A DNA stretch of 64,000 nt from Chloroflexota bacterium (GTDB taxonomy: Bacteria > Chloroflexota > Anaerolineae > Anaerolineales > VGOW01): assembly GCA_016197225.1 (NCBI GenBank), contig JACPWC010000114.1, positions 106,016-170,015 of the forward strand. Direction: 5' to 3'. Positions 16,552 through 24,574 of the stretch are shown piece after piece. Every line of letters starts with the position of its first letter. Position 1 is the first letter of the stretch. The notes beneath the pieces were generated by a model. It saw only the letters and a list, made by a program, of their open reading frames with translations. It had not been told where the DNA came from and did not search any database. Position numbers and translations under genes: made by a program.

Positions 16552-17826
16552 ATGCAAGCCAAAACCAAACTCGGCCCTCACCTTCTCCTGCAAGGCAACT
16601 CCGACGCCACGTTCTGGATTCAAAACGCCCGGCCCTCGGTCGTCAAGCTGGTGGACACCGGCATCCCTGGCGAGTTCATCAATCAGGCTGATCAAACGAT
16701 CTGGATCGGGCGAAAAGCGGAAACCGTCTTCGACCCCAACCACCCGGCCGGCGGCGGGTTCTCGAACGATCCCGTCGAGGCGGCGGGGCAATACGTCACC
16801 CGCTTTCTTGATCGGGCCATCCGCGCCGAGCCATTGATTCAGTGTTGGGAGTTGAACAACGAGCCGGTCATCACCGACCCGACTCGCATGGCCTGGTTCG
16901 CCCGCTTCCTGGCTCGCGGCGCGCAAATCCTGCGCGAGACTTACAACAAAACGGCGGTGCTGGGCTGTTGGTCGGTGGGCAACCCCGACTTTCCGCTGTG
17001 GGCGCAATACGGCCCTGCGCTCGAGGCCGCTCGAACTTACGGCGCATTGCTTGGCCGCCACGCTTACGCCGGGCCGGATCAATCCACCTGGAGCTTTTTG
17101 CTTCTGCGCCACCGCGAAGACAATGCCCGCTTTGCGGCGCTGGGCTTCCCGAACATGCCGCTGGTCATTACCGAGTGCGGAGCCGACGCCGTGCCGTTCG
17201 GCACTCCACAAGGCAAACCGTGGCGGGAATTGTACGGCGACGACGCTCGGCGGTACGCGAACGAAATTCTGATCCCGTTTGAAGCTGAACTCCTGCGCGA
17301 CTCTTACGTGCTGGGGGCGACGGTCTTCACTTATGGCTTCAACTGGGAACGGCACACCTTGAACGGAGCGGACGCGGGCCGCCAGATCGCAACCCAAGTC
17401 GGCGGGCGAGCGCCGTTCACGGTGAACCTGCCGACTCCAGGCGGGACGCCGCCACCGCCTGACGAGCCGCCTCCAACCCCGGCCCCGACTGGCGACATGA
17501 AAATTCTCAATCTCAAGCAACTTCAAGCGTTAGTCATCCAGCTCGAGGAAAGCCTTCAAGCCCTGCAAGCCGGCCTCGACGACGTGAAACGCATCGTGCC
17601 GCTCTACGAAGCCGAAGCTCTGCGTGACCTGACTCTGCGCGACGAGAACGGGGCCGGCCAGGGAATCGTCAAAGCGGGTCAACGCGTTTTTGTGTATGCC
17701 GGGCCGCTCGACATCGGCGGCTTCACCCGCCGGGCCGCCATCGCGCCGCTCCAAAACCGCCCTTTGCTAAATGTGTGGCTGGGCGAGAGCGACGAGCCGG
17801 GCCAGGCGACGTTGAAGCGGCTTTGA
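16552..17826 (+). CDS. glycoside-hydrolase-like (TIM-barrel) protein with C-terminal coiled coil
   Basis: 424 aa. Residues ~10-280 look like a TIM-barrel glycosidase: CWELNNEP carries the acid/base-type NEP and VITECG the second acidic residue at the end of a strand, about 115 residues apart as in clan A hydrolases. A Pro-rich linker (residues ~296-317) follows, then a helical segment rich in Leu/Gln and a short beta domain like those that bind cell walls or proteins. There is no signal peptide, so either it is not exported or it acts like phage/prophage lysins. No close family could be named. Confidence 0.6.
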   Translation: MQAKTKLGPHLLLQGNSDATFWIQNARPSVVKLVDTGIPGEFINQADQTIWIGRKAETVFDPNHPAGGGFSNDPVEAAGQYVTRFLDRAIRAEPLIQCWELNNEPVITDPTRMAWFARFLARGAQILRETYNKTAVLGCWSVGNPDFPLWAQYGPALEAARTYGALLGRHAYAGPDQSTWSFLLLRHREDNARFAALGFPNMPLVITECGADAVPFGTPQGKPWRELYGDDARRYANEILIPFEAELLRDSYVLGATVFTYGFNWERHTLNGADAGRQIATQVGGRAPFTVNLPTPGGTPPPPDEPPPTPAPTGDMKILNLKQLQALVIQLEESLQALQAGLDDVKRIVPLYEAEALRDLTLRDENGAGQGIVKAGQRVFVYAGPLDIGGFTRRAAIAPLQNRPLLNVWLGESDEPGQATLKRL

Positions 17827-17833
17827 GACGGTC

Positions 17834-18268
17834 ATGCCCCTCACCCTCCGCCCGGCCACCCAGGACGACGAAAAGAAAATCAAAACCCTCATCCATCAAA
17901 CCGGCATCAACCCGATGAATTTAGACTGGGAGCGGTTTATTGTGGCTGAAGACAGCGGCGAGTTTGTGGGGTGTGGTCAGCTCAAGCCGCATAAAGATGG
18001 GGCGCTAGAGCTGGCGTCACTGGCAGTGACACCAGAGCGACAGGGCGCGGGCATCGGCGCAACGCTGATCAAAGCGCTCATTGAAAGAGCGCCCGGCGAG
18101 CTATACCTCACCTGCCGGGATAAGCTTGTGACGTACTATCAACGTTTTGGGTTTGAAAAGATTGGGCTGGAGACCATGCCGCGCAGTTTCAAGGTCATCT
18201 ACCGGGCAAGCCGGATTCTTTCAAAGATAGCGGGCGAAGGCATTAGTGTGATGCGCCGAGGCGGATAA
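17834..18268 (+). CDS. GNAT-family N-acetyltransferase
   Basis: 144 aa. LRPATQDDEKKIKTLI opens the fold and LASLAVTPERQGAGIGATLIKAL is the acetyl-CoA binding motif A (R/QxxGxG/A), followed by LYLTCRDKLVTYYQRFGFEKIG (motif B). It transfers an acetyl group to an unknown amine. It starts 7 bp after the glycosidase-like gene. Confidence 0.85.
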   Translation: MPLTLRPATQDDEKKIKTLIHQTGINPMNLDWERFIVAEDSGEFVGCGQLKPHKDGALELASLAVTPERQGAGIGATLIKALIERAPGELYLTCRDKLVTYYQRFGFEKIGLETMPRSFKVIYRASRILSKIAGEGISVMRRGG

Positions 18269-18271
18269 AAG

Positions 18272-18300
18272 TTCGCGCCGAAGTTCAACTTCGGCGCGAA
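18272..18300. repeat. 29-nt palindrome after the GNAT gene
   Basis: 14-nt arms (18272-18285 and 18287-18300) around a single C. It could serve as a terminator for the upstream genes, but no T-run follows and the same build (long arms, one-base centre) occurs at 49518-49554, so it is listed as a repeat. Confidence 0.65.
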
Positions 18301-18308
18301 TGGTATAC

Positions 18309-18332
18309 GCTTAGAACGAAGCTATCGCTTCT
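18309..18332 (-). pseudogene. duplicated 3' end of the STAS gene
   Basis: Reverse strand reads EAIASF-stop, nearly the same as the true STAS protein end (EAVASF-stop at 18432-18450), with 13 identical bases around the stop. The sequence between the copies is palindromic and non-coding. Probably a remnant of a lost tandem STAS gene or of a local duplication. Confidence 0.4.
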
Positions 18333-18431
18333 GCTCCCCAACCGCATCCTTCGCGAAGCATCCCGGCGGGACGCGGTTGGCCCGAAGGGGCCTGCGAGGA
18401 CACGGGCGAAGAGCAATTTTCAAACAAGCTC

Positions 18432-18830
18432 TTAGAACGAAGCCACCGCTTCACTCAGGTTATGGTGCACCTCAAGGAAAGTGTCGAACCCGGCCAGGCG
18501 CAGGGCTTCTGCGACTCGTGAGTTGGGGCCATTGAGCTTGAGGTTGGGCGATTTGTAGGAGCCGTCGCGCAGGCCCTGATTCATTTTGGCCGCTTCTTCC
18601 GGCGGCAGTTCATCGCGAAGCAGTTTGAAAATCTGGCTGATGGCGCGAAACCCGGCGGAACTGATGTAGGAAACATCGGTCAGGTCAATCAGCACGTTTC
18701 GCGCCCCGTCATGAAAAACCTTTTCGCCCGCCGCCTGAAAAGCGTCGTAAGTTGAAGCGTCCACGCTCCCTTTGACCCGAATCACGGTCACCGGCACCCG
18801 CCCCGTTTGCTGAAACACTTGAATGTCCAT
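18432..18830 (-). CDS. STAS-domain protein (anti-sigma factor antagonist-like)
   Basis: 132 aa. VTVIRVKGSVDASTYDAF, NVLIDLTDVSYISSAGFRAI and a final helix match the STAS fold; the serine in ISSAG is at the site that kinases of the SpoIIAB/RsbW type phosphorylate. It probably takes part in a partner-switching signalling circuit, but no kinase or phosphatase is next to it. ATG 18830 is preferred over an upstream TTG because AGGAGG sits six nucleotides before it. Confidence 0.8.
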   Translation of the reverse strand: MDIQVFQQTGRVPVTVIRVKGSVDASTYDAFQAAGEKVFHDGARNVLIDLTDVSYISSAGFRAISQIFKLLRDELPPEEAAKMNQGLRDGSYKSPNLKLNGPNSRVAEALRLAGFDTFLEVHHNLSEAVASF

Positions 18831-18912
18831 CTGGCCCTCCTGAACCGTCGTCGCCAACCGGCGCCGATTAGGGCTGATTATCGTCCGGAATCAGGAACGC
18901 GCAAGCGCCACG

Positions 18913-19764
18913 CTATTTGTATTCGTAGAATCCGCGCCCGGTCTTGCGGCCCAGGTAACCGGCGTCCACCATGCGGACGAGAAGCGGGCAAGGCCGGTAT
19001 TTGTCGTCGCCCAAATCGCGGTGAAGGACTTGCATCACGTACAGCACCACGTCCAGGCCGATCAGGTCGCACAGGGTGAGCGGCCCCATCGGATGATTCA
19101 TGCCCAGCTTCATCACCGCGTCAATCGCCTCGCGCGTGCCCACGCCTTCCATCAACGCATAAATCGCCTCGTTGATCATCGGGCACAAAATACGGTTAGA
19201 GATGAAGCCCGGCGAGTCGTTGGCTTCCACCGGCGTCTTGCCCAGCTTCTGGCTCAACTCAACCACCGCCGCCGTCGTCTCGTCCGACGTCCCCAGCCCG
19301 CGAATGATCTCGACCAGCGTCATCAGCGGCACCGGGTTCATAAAGTGCATGCCGATCACTTTGTCGGGCCGCCGGGTGGCCCCGCCGATTTTGGTGAGCG
19401 AGATGGACGACGTGTTGGAGGCCAGAATCGCTTCCGGGCGGGCCAGTGAATCAAGGTCGCGGAAAATTTTGAGTTTAAGTTCCGGGTTCTCGGTGGCCGC
19501 TTCAATGACGATGTCGGCCTCACGGGCCGCCTCCAGTTCCCCGGCAGTGGCGATGTCCCCCAGCGCCGACGCTTTTTGTTCAGCCGTCAACCGCCCCTTT
19601 TCCGTCAGCCTGCTCAACGACTTCTCAATCGTCGCCAACCCCTTTTCCAGCGCCGCCGGCAGAACGTCAATCATCGTCACTTTGTAGCCCGACGTGGCGC
19701 ATACCTGGGTGATGCCGTTGCCCATCGTGCCTGCGCCAATAACGGCAATATGTTGAATGTTCAT
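18913..19764 (-). CDS. 3-hydroxybutyryl-CoA dehydrogenase
   Basis: 283 aa. [16 protein letters not shown] is the NAD-binding loop, [12 protein letters not shown] and ASNTSSISL follow, and HFMNPVPLM carries the catalytic His with its partner Glu in VEIIRGL. The C-terminal helical domain has [11 protein letters not shown] and GMNHPMGPL. The enzyme interconverts (S)-3-hydroxybutyryl-CoA and acetoacetyl-CoA. The thiolase gene lies just upstream on the same strand, so the pair catalyses neighbouring steps of C4 acyl-CoA metabolism. ATG 19764 is chosen because upstream in-frame codons are a repeat. Confidence 0.93.
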   Translation of the reverse strand: MNIQHIAVIGAGTMGNGITQVCATSGYKVTMIDVLPAALEKGLATIEKSLSRLTEKGRLTAEQKASALGDIATAGELEAAREADIVIEAATENPELKLKIFRDLDSLARPEAILASNTSSISLTKIGGATRRPDKVIGMHFMNPVPLMTLVEIIRGLGTSDETTAAVVELSQKLGKTPVEANDSPGFISNRILCPMINEAIYALMEGVGTREAIDAVMKLGMNHPMGPLTLCDLIGLDVVLYVMQVLHRDLGDDKYRPCPLLVRMVDAGYLGRKTGRGFYEYK

Positions 19765-19775
19765 AATTTTGCTCA

Positions 19776-19841
19776 GACGATGGACGACAGACGAACGACG
19801 AACGCTTCGCACCTTCGTCCATCGTCTATCGTCCGTCGTCT
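19776..19841. repeat. inverted low-complexity repeat (GACGATGGACGA type)
   Basis: GACGATGGACGACAGACGAACGACGA on the left and CGTCCATCGTCTATCGTCCGTCGTC on the right, a loose inverted repeat filling the thiolase-dehydrogenase spacer. Confidence 0.65.
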
Positions 19842-21054
19842 ATTCAAGCTCCACTGCCATCGCCACCGCTTCGCCGCCGCCCAGACACAGGCTGGCAATG
19901 CCGCGCTTGAGGCCGCGATCCTGCAAAGCGTTGATCAGAGTGATGAGCACCCGCGCCCCGCTCGCGCCGACGGGGTGGCCGAGAGCAATCGCCCCGCCGT
20001 TCACGTTCACCTTGCTCCAGTCCCAGCCCTTGTCGGCCAGGGCATAGCCGTCGGCCAGCACCTGCGCCGCAAAGGCTTCGTTGAGTTCGATCAGATCAAC
20101 ATCCTTCAGAGTCCAGCCGATCTTGTCGAGCAGTTTGGGAATGGCGTGAGCGGGCGCGATGAAGAGATACTTCGGGGCGACCGCCGCCTGAGCATAACCG
20201 ACGATCCTGGCCAGTTGCTTCTTGCCATGCTTCTCGGCATACTCGCGGCTGGACACAATCACCGCCGCGCCGCCGTCATTCAGGCCGGGCGCGTTGCCGG
20301 CCGTCACCCGGCCATCCTTTTGAAAGGCCGGCTTGAGCTTCGCCAGCGCCTCGAGCGAGGTCTCGCGGCGCGGCGATTCGTCGGCATCGAAAATCGTCTG
20401 GCGGCCTTTGCTGTCGCTCATCGTCACCGGCGCAATCTCGGTTTTGAACTTGCCCGCGTCCTGGGCCGCCGCCGCCTTCTGATGACTCTCCAGAGCAAAA
20501 CGATCCATCGCTTCGCGAGTGACTTCGTACTCGCCGGCGATGAACTCGGCGGCGTCGCCCATCATCCACTCTTCGAGCGAACACCACAGGCCGTCGTGGA
20601 TCACGCTGTCGAGCGTTTGCTGGTGACCGTAGCGGAAGCCCTGCCGCGCCCGCAACAAATAAGGCGCGCCGCTCATGCTCTCCATGCCGCCGGCGGCCAG
20701 CAGGTGCGCGTCGCCGGCGCGGATGGCCTGGGCCGCCGTCATCACTGCCTTGAGGCCGGAGCCGCAGGCCTTGTTCAACGACGAGGCCCCTACTTCGTCC
20801 GGCAAACCGGCGTACTGAGCCGCCCGCCGGGCCGGCGACTGCCCCGACCCGGCGGCAATCACCTGCCCCATCAACACTTCTTCAATGTGAGCCGGATCGA
20901 TCCCGGCGCGCTCGACGGCGGCCTTGAGGGCTACTGCGCCCAGGTGCGGCGCATCCACGTTGGCCAGCGCCCCGTTAAATTTGCCGATGGGCGTCCGCGC
21001 CCCGCTGAGGATCACGACATCTGTTGAATGTTTGTTGTTTCCATTGGTGGGCAT
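19840..21054 (-). CDS. acetyl-CoA C-acetyltransferase (thiolase)
   Basis: 404 aa. [10 protein letters not shown] holds the acyl-accepting cysteine (~residue 94), [17 protein letters not shown] the catalytic His, and CLGGGEAVA the second cysteine near the C-terminus. These are the full thiolase II signatures. It condenses two acetyl-CoA to acetoacetyl-CoA or cleaves it, and feeds the dehydrogenase gene 75 bp downstream. An AAGGAA ribosome site lies 8 nt before ATG. Confidence 0.94.
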   Translation of the reverse strand: MPTNGNNKHSTDVVILSGARTPIGKFNGALANVDAPHLGAVALKAAVERAGIDPAHIEEVLMGQVIAAGSGQSPARRAAQYAGLPDEVGASSLNKACGSGLKAVMTAAQAIRAGDAHLLAAGGMESMSGAPYLLRARQGFRYGHQQTLDSVIHDGLWCSLEEWMMGDAAEFIAGEYEVTREAMDRFALESHQKAAAAQDAGKFKTEIAPVTMSDSKGRQTIFDADESPRRETSLEALAKLKPAFQKDGRVTAGNAPGLNDGGAAVIVSSREYAEKHGKKQLARIVGYAQAAVAPKYLFIAPAHAIPKLLDKIGWTLKDVDLIELNEAFAAQVLADGYALADKGWDWSKVNVNGGAIALGHPVGASGARVLITLINALQDRGLKRGIASLCLGGGEAVAMAVELE

Positions 21055-21148
21055 AGGTTGATTTCCTTACATGAGTTTACGAACAGCGTGGGGCCAAACG
21101 CCCCGTGAGGAGTTGCTTGAAGATTAGCGCATGTAGGTTGCCGGCAGG

Positions 21149-21658
21149 TTACAAGGCCGCCTGCCACAACCGGCGCAATCGTTGATACGTTTGTGGAAGT
21201 TCCTCTGGAATGATTCGGGTGTTGGCCAGCGCCGACATGAAGTTGGTGTCGCCGGCCCAGCGCGGCACAATGTGCAGGTGAACATGCCCCGGCACGCCCG
21301 CTCCCGCCGCCGTGCCAATGTTGATGCCGACGTTGAAAGCCTGCGGGCTGTAGGCCTGCCGCAACAAGTTCAGGCACTTCTGGCTCAAGGTCATCATCTC
21401 CGTCAGCGCCTCAACCGGCAACTGCTCAATGCTCTCCGAGTGAGCAAAAGGCGCGATCATCAAATGCCCGTTGTTGTACGGATACAAATTCAGGATGATG
21501 AAACACTGCTGGCCGCGATGCAAAACGAGATTGCCTTCGTCATCATCCGACGTGGAAACAACGGCGCAAAAAATACAGCCGTCCGGTCTGGGTTGATCAC
21601 TCTGCAAGTACGTCATGCGCCACGGCGTCCACAAATGTTCCATGTGTTTCGCGGGCAT
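21149..21658 (-). CDS. HIT-family (AP4A phosphorylase-like) protein
   Basis: 169 aa. HLWTPWRMTY at the N-terminus, CIFC zinc pair, NLYPYNNGHLMI and GHVHLHIVPRW (histidine triad) match the HIT branch related to bacterial AP4A hydrolase/phosphorylase. ATG 21658 is used; ATG 21643 is equally possible. A longer open frame upstream lies antisense inside the biotin ligase gene and is not credible. It is divergent from that gene, with 27 bp between the starts. Confidence 0.88.
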   Translation of the reverse strand: MPAKHMEHLWTPWRMTYLQSDQPRPDGCIFCAVVSTSDDDEGNLVLHRGQQCFIILNLYPYNNGHLMIAPFAHSESIEQLPVEALTEMMTLSQKCLNLLRQAYSPQAFNVGINIGTAAGAGVPGHVHLHIVPRWAGDTNFMSALANTRIIPEELPQTYQRLRRLWQAAL

Positions 21659-21669
21659 TGTACCAGATT

Positions 21670-21678
21670 TGATATACT
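21670..21678 (+). promoter_or_regulatory. extended -10 at leaderless spacing before biotin ligase
   Basis: TGA-TATACT ends 7 bp before ATG 21686 and there is no Shine-Dalgarno between them. Confidence 0.45.
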
Positions 21679-21685
21679 GCTTGCG

Positions 21686-22420
21686 ATGGTGGAACGTCAC
21701 GTTTATCGCTATGACACGCTTGGCTCGACCAATGACGAAGCCAAACGCCTGGCCGCGCTCGGCGAACCCGACCGGGCGCTGGTGGTGGCCGACTCGCAAA
21801 CCTCGGGCCGGGGCCGGGCCGGGCGGCGCTGGGCCACGCCGCCGGGCGGCGGCCTTGCCATGAGCCTGATCCTGCGCCCGTCCATCCCGACCTTTCGGCT
21901 TACACAAATCGCGCTTCTGGGCGGCCTGGCGGCGCTGGAGGGAATCGAACAAGCCACTGGGCTGGCGGCTCAACTCAAGTGGCCGAATGATGTCTTGATC
22001 GGGGACAAGAAAGTGGCCGGGGTTCTGGCCGAGGCGGCCTTCACCGGGGACAAGCTAGAGTCGGTGGTGTTGGGAATCGGGGTAAACGTCAACATCGGCC
22101 CACCCCCTGATCTTAAGTTGGACTATCCGGCCACCTGCCTGGCCGATGAAGCCGGCCAGCCGCTGGATCGCGAAGCCGTTCTCAACGCCATCCTCAACGC
22201 CTTCGATGCCCGTTACCCGCAACTTGGCACGCCGACTCTCAGGCAAGCCTGGGCTAAACATCTGGCGATGATGGGCAAAGCCGTCAGAGTCATCGGCCCA
22301 GGAGAAACCATCGTCGGCAAACTGGAGGGCGTGGACGACGAAGGCGCTATTCTGATCCGGATTGCGACCGGCGAAATACGAACCGTGCTGGCTGGCGACG
22401 TTCACTTGCGCGAAAGGTGA
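21686..22420 (+). CDS. birA: biotin-[acetyl-CoA-carboxylase] ligase
   Basis: 244 aa. YDTLGSTNDEAKRL, TSGRGRAGRRWATPPGGGLAMSL (GRGRxGR biotinyl-AMP loop), LKWPNDVLIGDKKVAGVL (KWPNDV with the catalytic Lys in KVAG) and GIGVNVN are present, followed by a C-terminal SH3-like domain. It activates biotin and attaches it to carboxylase carrier domains. There is no N-terminal helix-turn-helix, so unlike E. coli BirA it is not a repressor. Confidence 0.93.
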   Translation: MVERHVYRYDTLGSTNDEAKRLAALGEPDRALVVADSQTSGRGRAGRRWATPPGGGLAMSLILRPSIPTFRLTQIALLGGLAALEGIEQATGLAAQLKWPNDVLIGDKKVAGVLAEAAFTGDKLESVVLGIGVNVNIGPPPDLKLDYPATCLADEAGQPLDREAVLNAILNAFDARYPQLGTPTLRQAWAKHLAMMGKAVRVIGPGETIVGKLEGVDDEGAILIRIATGEIRTVLAGDVHLRER

Positions 22421-22435
22421 CTTTCGCGGTTACGC

Positions 22436-22464
22436 TTGCATCATTTTCCTCACCGCAGTAAACT
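22436..22464 (+). promoter_or_regulatory. sigma70-like promoter of the small membrane protein gene
   Basis: TTGCAT, 17-bp spacer, TAAACT; the -10 ends 36 bp before ATG 22501. Confidence 0.4.
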
Positions 22465-22500
22465 TACAGGCATCTACTAGCTCGCTGGAGGAACTACACC

Positions 22501-22746
22501 ATGTTTGACGATCTGCGCTCCCGAAGCTCCTCACCTTTCGAGGACGACAACTTAGACGAAGACAACGCGCCCGAGGCGGCCACGGCCAAGCCCAAGCGCA
22601 AGAAAGCCGGCAAGCCGGGCGAGACGCCAATTTTAGGCCTCACCGCCGCTCAGCGGCTGGTGCTTTCGATCATGCTGTTTTTGAACATTGCCGTGCTGGG
22701 GTGCTTCTTGTTGCTGGCAATGGGCGCTGTCGTGCCAAAATTCTGA
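22501..22746 (+). CDS. small single-pass membrane protein
   Basis: 81 aa. Residues 1-30 are acidic, 31-42 strongly basic (KPKRKKAGK), and ~50-75 form one membrane helix (LVLSIMLFLNIAVLGCFLLLAM). A strong GGAGG lies 9 nt upstream and a perfect terminator follows, so the gene is likely real and expressed alone. No known family recognised; the charge order predicts N-in topology. Confidence 0.75.
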   Translation: MFDDLRSRSSSPFEDDNLDEDNAPEAATAKPKRKKAGKPGETPILGLTAAQRLVLSIMLFLNIAVLGCFLLLAMGAVVPKF

Positions 22747-22759
22747 GCGGCCCAAAACA

Positions 22760-22799
22760 AAAAGCGGGGTTGGCTTTCAATCAGGCCAACCCCGCTTTT
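22760..22799. terminator. bidirectional rho-independent terminator
   Basis: Perfect 15-bp stem (22760-22774 and 22785-22799), AAAAGCGGGGTTGGC and its complement, with a 10-nt loop. A and T runs flank the stem on both sides, so it works in both directions, between the convergent small membrane protein and ATP-grasp genes. Confidence 0.9.
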
Positions 22800-22813
22800 G
22801 ATTCTACTGACCG

Positions 22814-23842
22814 TCAGTTGGATACAACAGGCAACCGCTTTGAGGCAAAGTACAAAATGCGGGCGACGGTCTGGGCGTAATCGAACCCGGCGGTGCGGGC
22901 CGAGCGGGCAAAGCCGCCTTCGAGGGTGATGTCCGGGTTAGAGTTCACGTCGAGGACATAGGGGATACCGTCGCGGACACGAATATCAATGCGGCCATAA
23001 TCGCGCAGGCGCAAGGCCTTGTACGCCTCTTTGGCCGTCTTTTCGATCCTAGCCCTGAGTTCCGGGTCAATCGGGGCCGGGCAAACCACCGGGTTCAGGC
23101 GGAAGGCTTCGGTGTTCGGGTCCCATTTGGCGTCGTAAGAGACGATGCGTTCGTGGTAATCGTCGAAAGCCTGAAAGTCGAGCATGGCCAGCGGCAGAAC
23201 CGAGAGGCGGCCATTGCCCCAGAGCGAGACGTTGAACTCGGGGCCGTCAATGAACTCTTCAACCAGGGCCGGCTGGTTCCAGGTGTCCAACACGTACTGC
23301 ACCCGCTCTTCAAGTTGCTCCGGCGTGTCCACAATCGCGTCGGGCGTAATGCCGTGCGAGCAATGCTCCAGCGCCGGTTTGACGAGCGCCGGGTAGCAGT
23401 TCCAGCCGTCGCGGTCGGCGGCGGTGAACACTTTGGCCAACGGCGTAGAAACGTTATGCTTGAGCAAATAATCTTTAGTCACCGTCTTGTCGGTGGTGGC
23501 CATCAATGTCCAGGCGTCGGCCCCGGTGTAGGCAAAGCCCATCGTTTCCAACACCGGCGGGATCGCATCGTAGGCATTGGGTTGCCCATCGAGTCCTTCG
23601 CACCAGTTGAAGACGACGTGCTTCTTGGGGTCAAGGCCGACGAGGGGTTCGGCCACATCCGTGCGGACCGGGGCCAGCATTACTTCGTACCCCATTTCCA
23701 TCAGCCCGCGCCGCATGCGCTTCATGGCCGTGTCCGACACTTCAGTGTCCCGGCTGTTCCAATCCGACATCAAGTTATGCAGAATGACGGCTTTGAAATC
23801 GGGCTGGTTAATTTTTATTGAACTTTCATCTTCGTTGTTCAT
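22814..23842 (-). CDS. ATP-grasp ligase, D-Ala-D-Ala-ligase-like (third of the cluster)
   Basis: 342 aa. HVVFNWCEGLDGQPNAYDAIPPVLE and YTGADAWTLMATTDKTVTK match the N-domain of D-Ala-D-Ala-ligase relatives, YPALVKPALEHCSHGI the ATP-binding lysine strand, LVEEFIDGPEFNVSLWG the glutamates that hold adenine, and YGRIDIRVRDGIPYVLDVNSNPDI the Mg-binding D/E/N set. These enzymes join a carboxylate to an amine through an acyl phosphate. It has its own promoter 100 bp upstream and ends at the strong terminator, so it is a separate transcript from the kamA operon 200 bp away, which runs the same way. Substrates unknown. Confidence 0.88.
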   Translation of the reverse strand: MNNEDESSIKINQPDFKAVILHNLMSDWNSRDTEVSDTAMKRMRRGLMEMGYEVMLAPVRTDVAEPLVGLDPKKHVVFNWCEGLDGQPNAYDAIPPVLETMGFAYTGADAWTLMATTDKTVTKDYLLKHNVSTPLAKVFTAADRDGWNCYPALVKPALEHCSHGITPDAIVDTPEQLEERVQYVLDTWNQPALVEEFIDGPEFNVSLWGNGRLSVLPLAMLDFQAFDDYHERIVSYDAKWDPNTEAFRLNPVVCPAPIDPELRARIEKTAKEAYKALRLRDYGRIDIRVRDGIPYVLDVNSNPDITLEGGFARSARTAGFDYAQTVARILYFASKRLPVVSN

Positions 23843-23940
23843 CTCTCTGTTCCCTCAGAGCAACTGGATACGCGCTTCTGGGGGTGTCCTCCTCCTATGA
23901 CTGCCATATCTTGAGATTGGCTTTTCAATAATCCCTGCAC

Positions 23941-23969
23941 ATAGTAGCAATTTTTTGATCGACAGTCAA
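23941..23969 (-). promoter_or_regulatory. consensus sigma70 promoter of the third ATP-grasp gene
   Basis: Minus strand TTGACT (23969-23964), 17-bp spacer, TACTAT (23946-23941). It predicts a 5' leader of about 90 nt with an unused AGGAGGAGG in it. Confidence 0.75.
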
Positions 23970-24049
23970 TAACTTAACCTTAAAATTGCCGGGCGGTGTT
24001 CTTCCAGACACGAGGCGCTTCGCAAGACATCCCGTGTCTAAATGAAGCT

Positions 24050-24538
24050 TCAAGAGTCAAAATCTGCGATCCGAAAGCTGAAGATGCACAAGTCATCGCC
24101 GGCGCGATAAAAATTTTTGATCTGCGCTTCGAGTTTGCAACCCATGCGCTCATAAAACTTGCGGGCGCGCTCGTAGTCGGGCGTGCTACTCGTCCAGATC
24201 ATCAACAAACGCCCGTCGCCCTTCTTCACCTCACTCGCCACGCGCTCAAACAACGCCCGCCCCACACCCTGCCCGTGCGCCGAAGCCTCAGCGACGATCC
24301 AATACAAATCGAATGTGCCTTCTGTCAGCGCCGTCGGCCCGTAGCAGGCGTAGCCCACTACCTGATCATCACGTTTGGCCGAAAGAAAGTTGTAGCCGGA
24401 GACTTTTGGATCGCGAAGATAGCCGTCGAACAATTCCAGCGGCGTGGTCAACTCGTCGGCGTGGAAGTTGCCGGCGGCGTGCGTGATGCGTTCGATGTCG
24501 GCGCGTTCAGCGGGGAGGGAGGGGTAGATTTCGAACAT
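24050..24538 (-). CDS. GNAT-family acetyltransferase in the kamA cluster
   Basis: 162 aa. DLYWIVAEASAHGQGVGRALFERV is the acetyl-CoA loop (xxQxxGxGxA form) and YERARKFYERMGCKLEAQ is motif B. It starts 31 bp after the second ATP-grasp gene on the same strand, so it is probably in the kamA operon. Beta-lysine N-acetyltransferases of the AblB type are also GNAT proteins but usually about 100 residues longer. It could acetylate beta-lysine or the ligated product. Confidence 0.85.
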   Translation of the reverse strand: MFEIYPSLPAERADIERITHAAGNFHADELTTPLELFDGYLRDPKVSGYNFLSAKRDDQVVGYACYGPTALTEGTFDLYWIVAEASAHGQGVGRALFERVASEVKKGDGRLLMIWTSSTPDYERARKFYERMGCKLEAQIKNFYRAGDDLCIFSFRIADFDS

Positions 24539-24544
24539 ATGGCT

Positions 24545-24574
24545 TGTAGGGGCAATTCATGAATTGCCCCTACA
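24545..24574. repeat. perfect 30-bp palindrome
   Basis: TGTAGGGGCAATTCA followed by its exact reverse complement. It contains the stop codon of the second ATP-grasp gene and fills the space to the GNAT start. It could attenuate the GNAT gene. Confidence 0.85.

Noticed and set aside
16537..17526. 329-codon minus-strand frame opposite the glycosidase-like gene
   Set aside because: Arg/Pro-rich with no domain; real gene on the plus strand has catalytic-type motifs and neighbours with short spacing.
19576..21027. 483-codon plus-strand frame opposite the thiolase and dehydrogenase genes
   Set aside because: Arg/His/Gln-rich translation with no motif; it is an antisense frame kept open by high GC codons of two clearly real genes.
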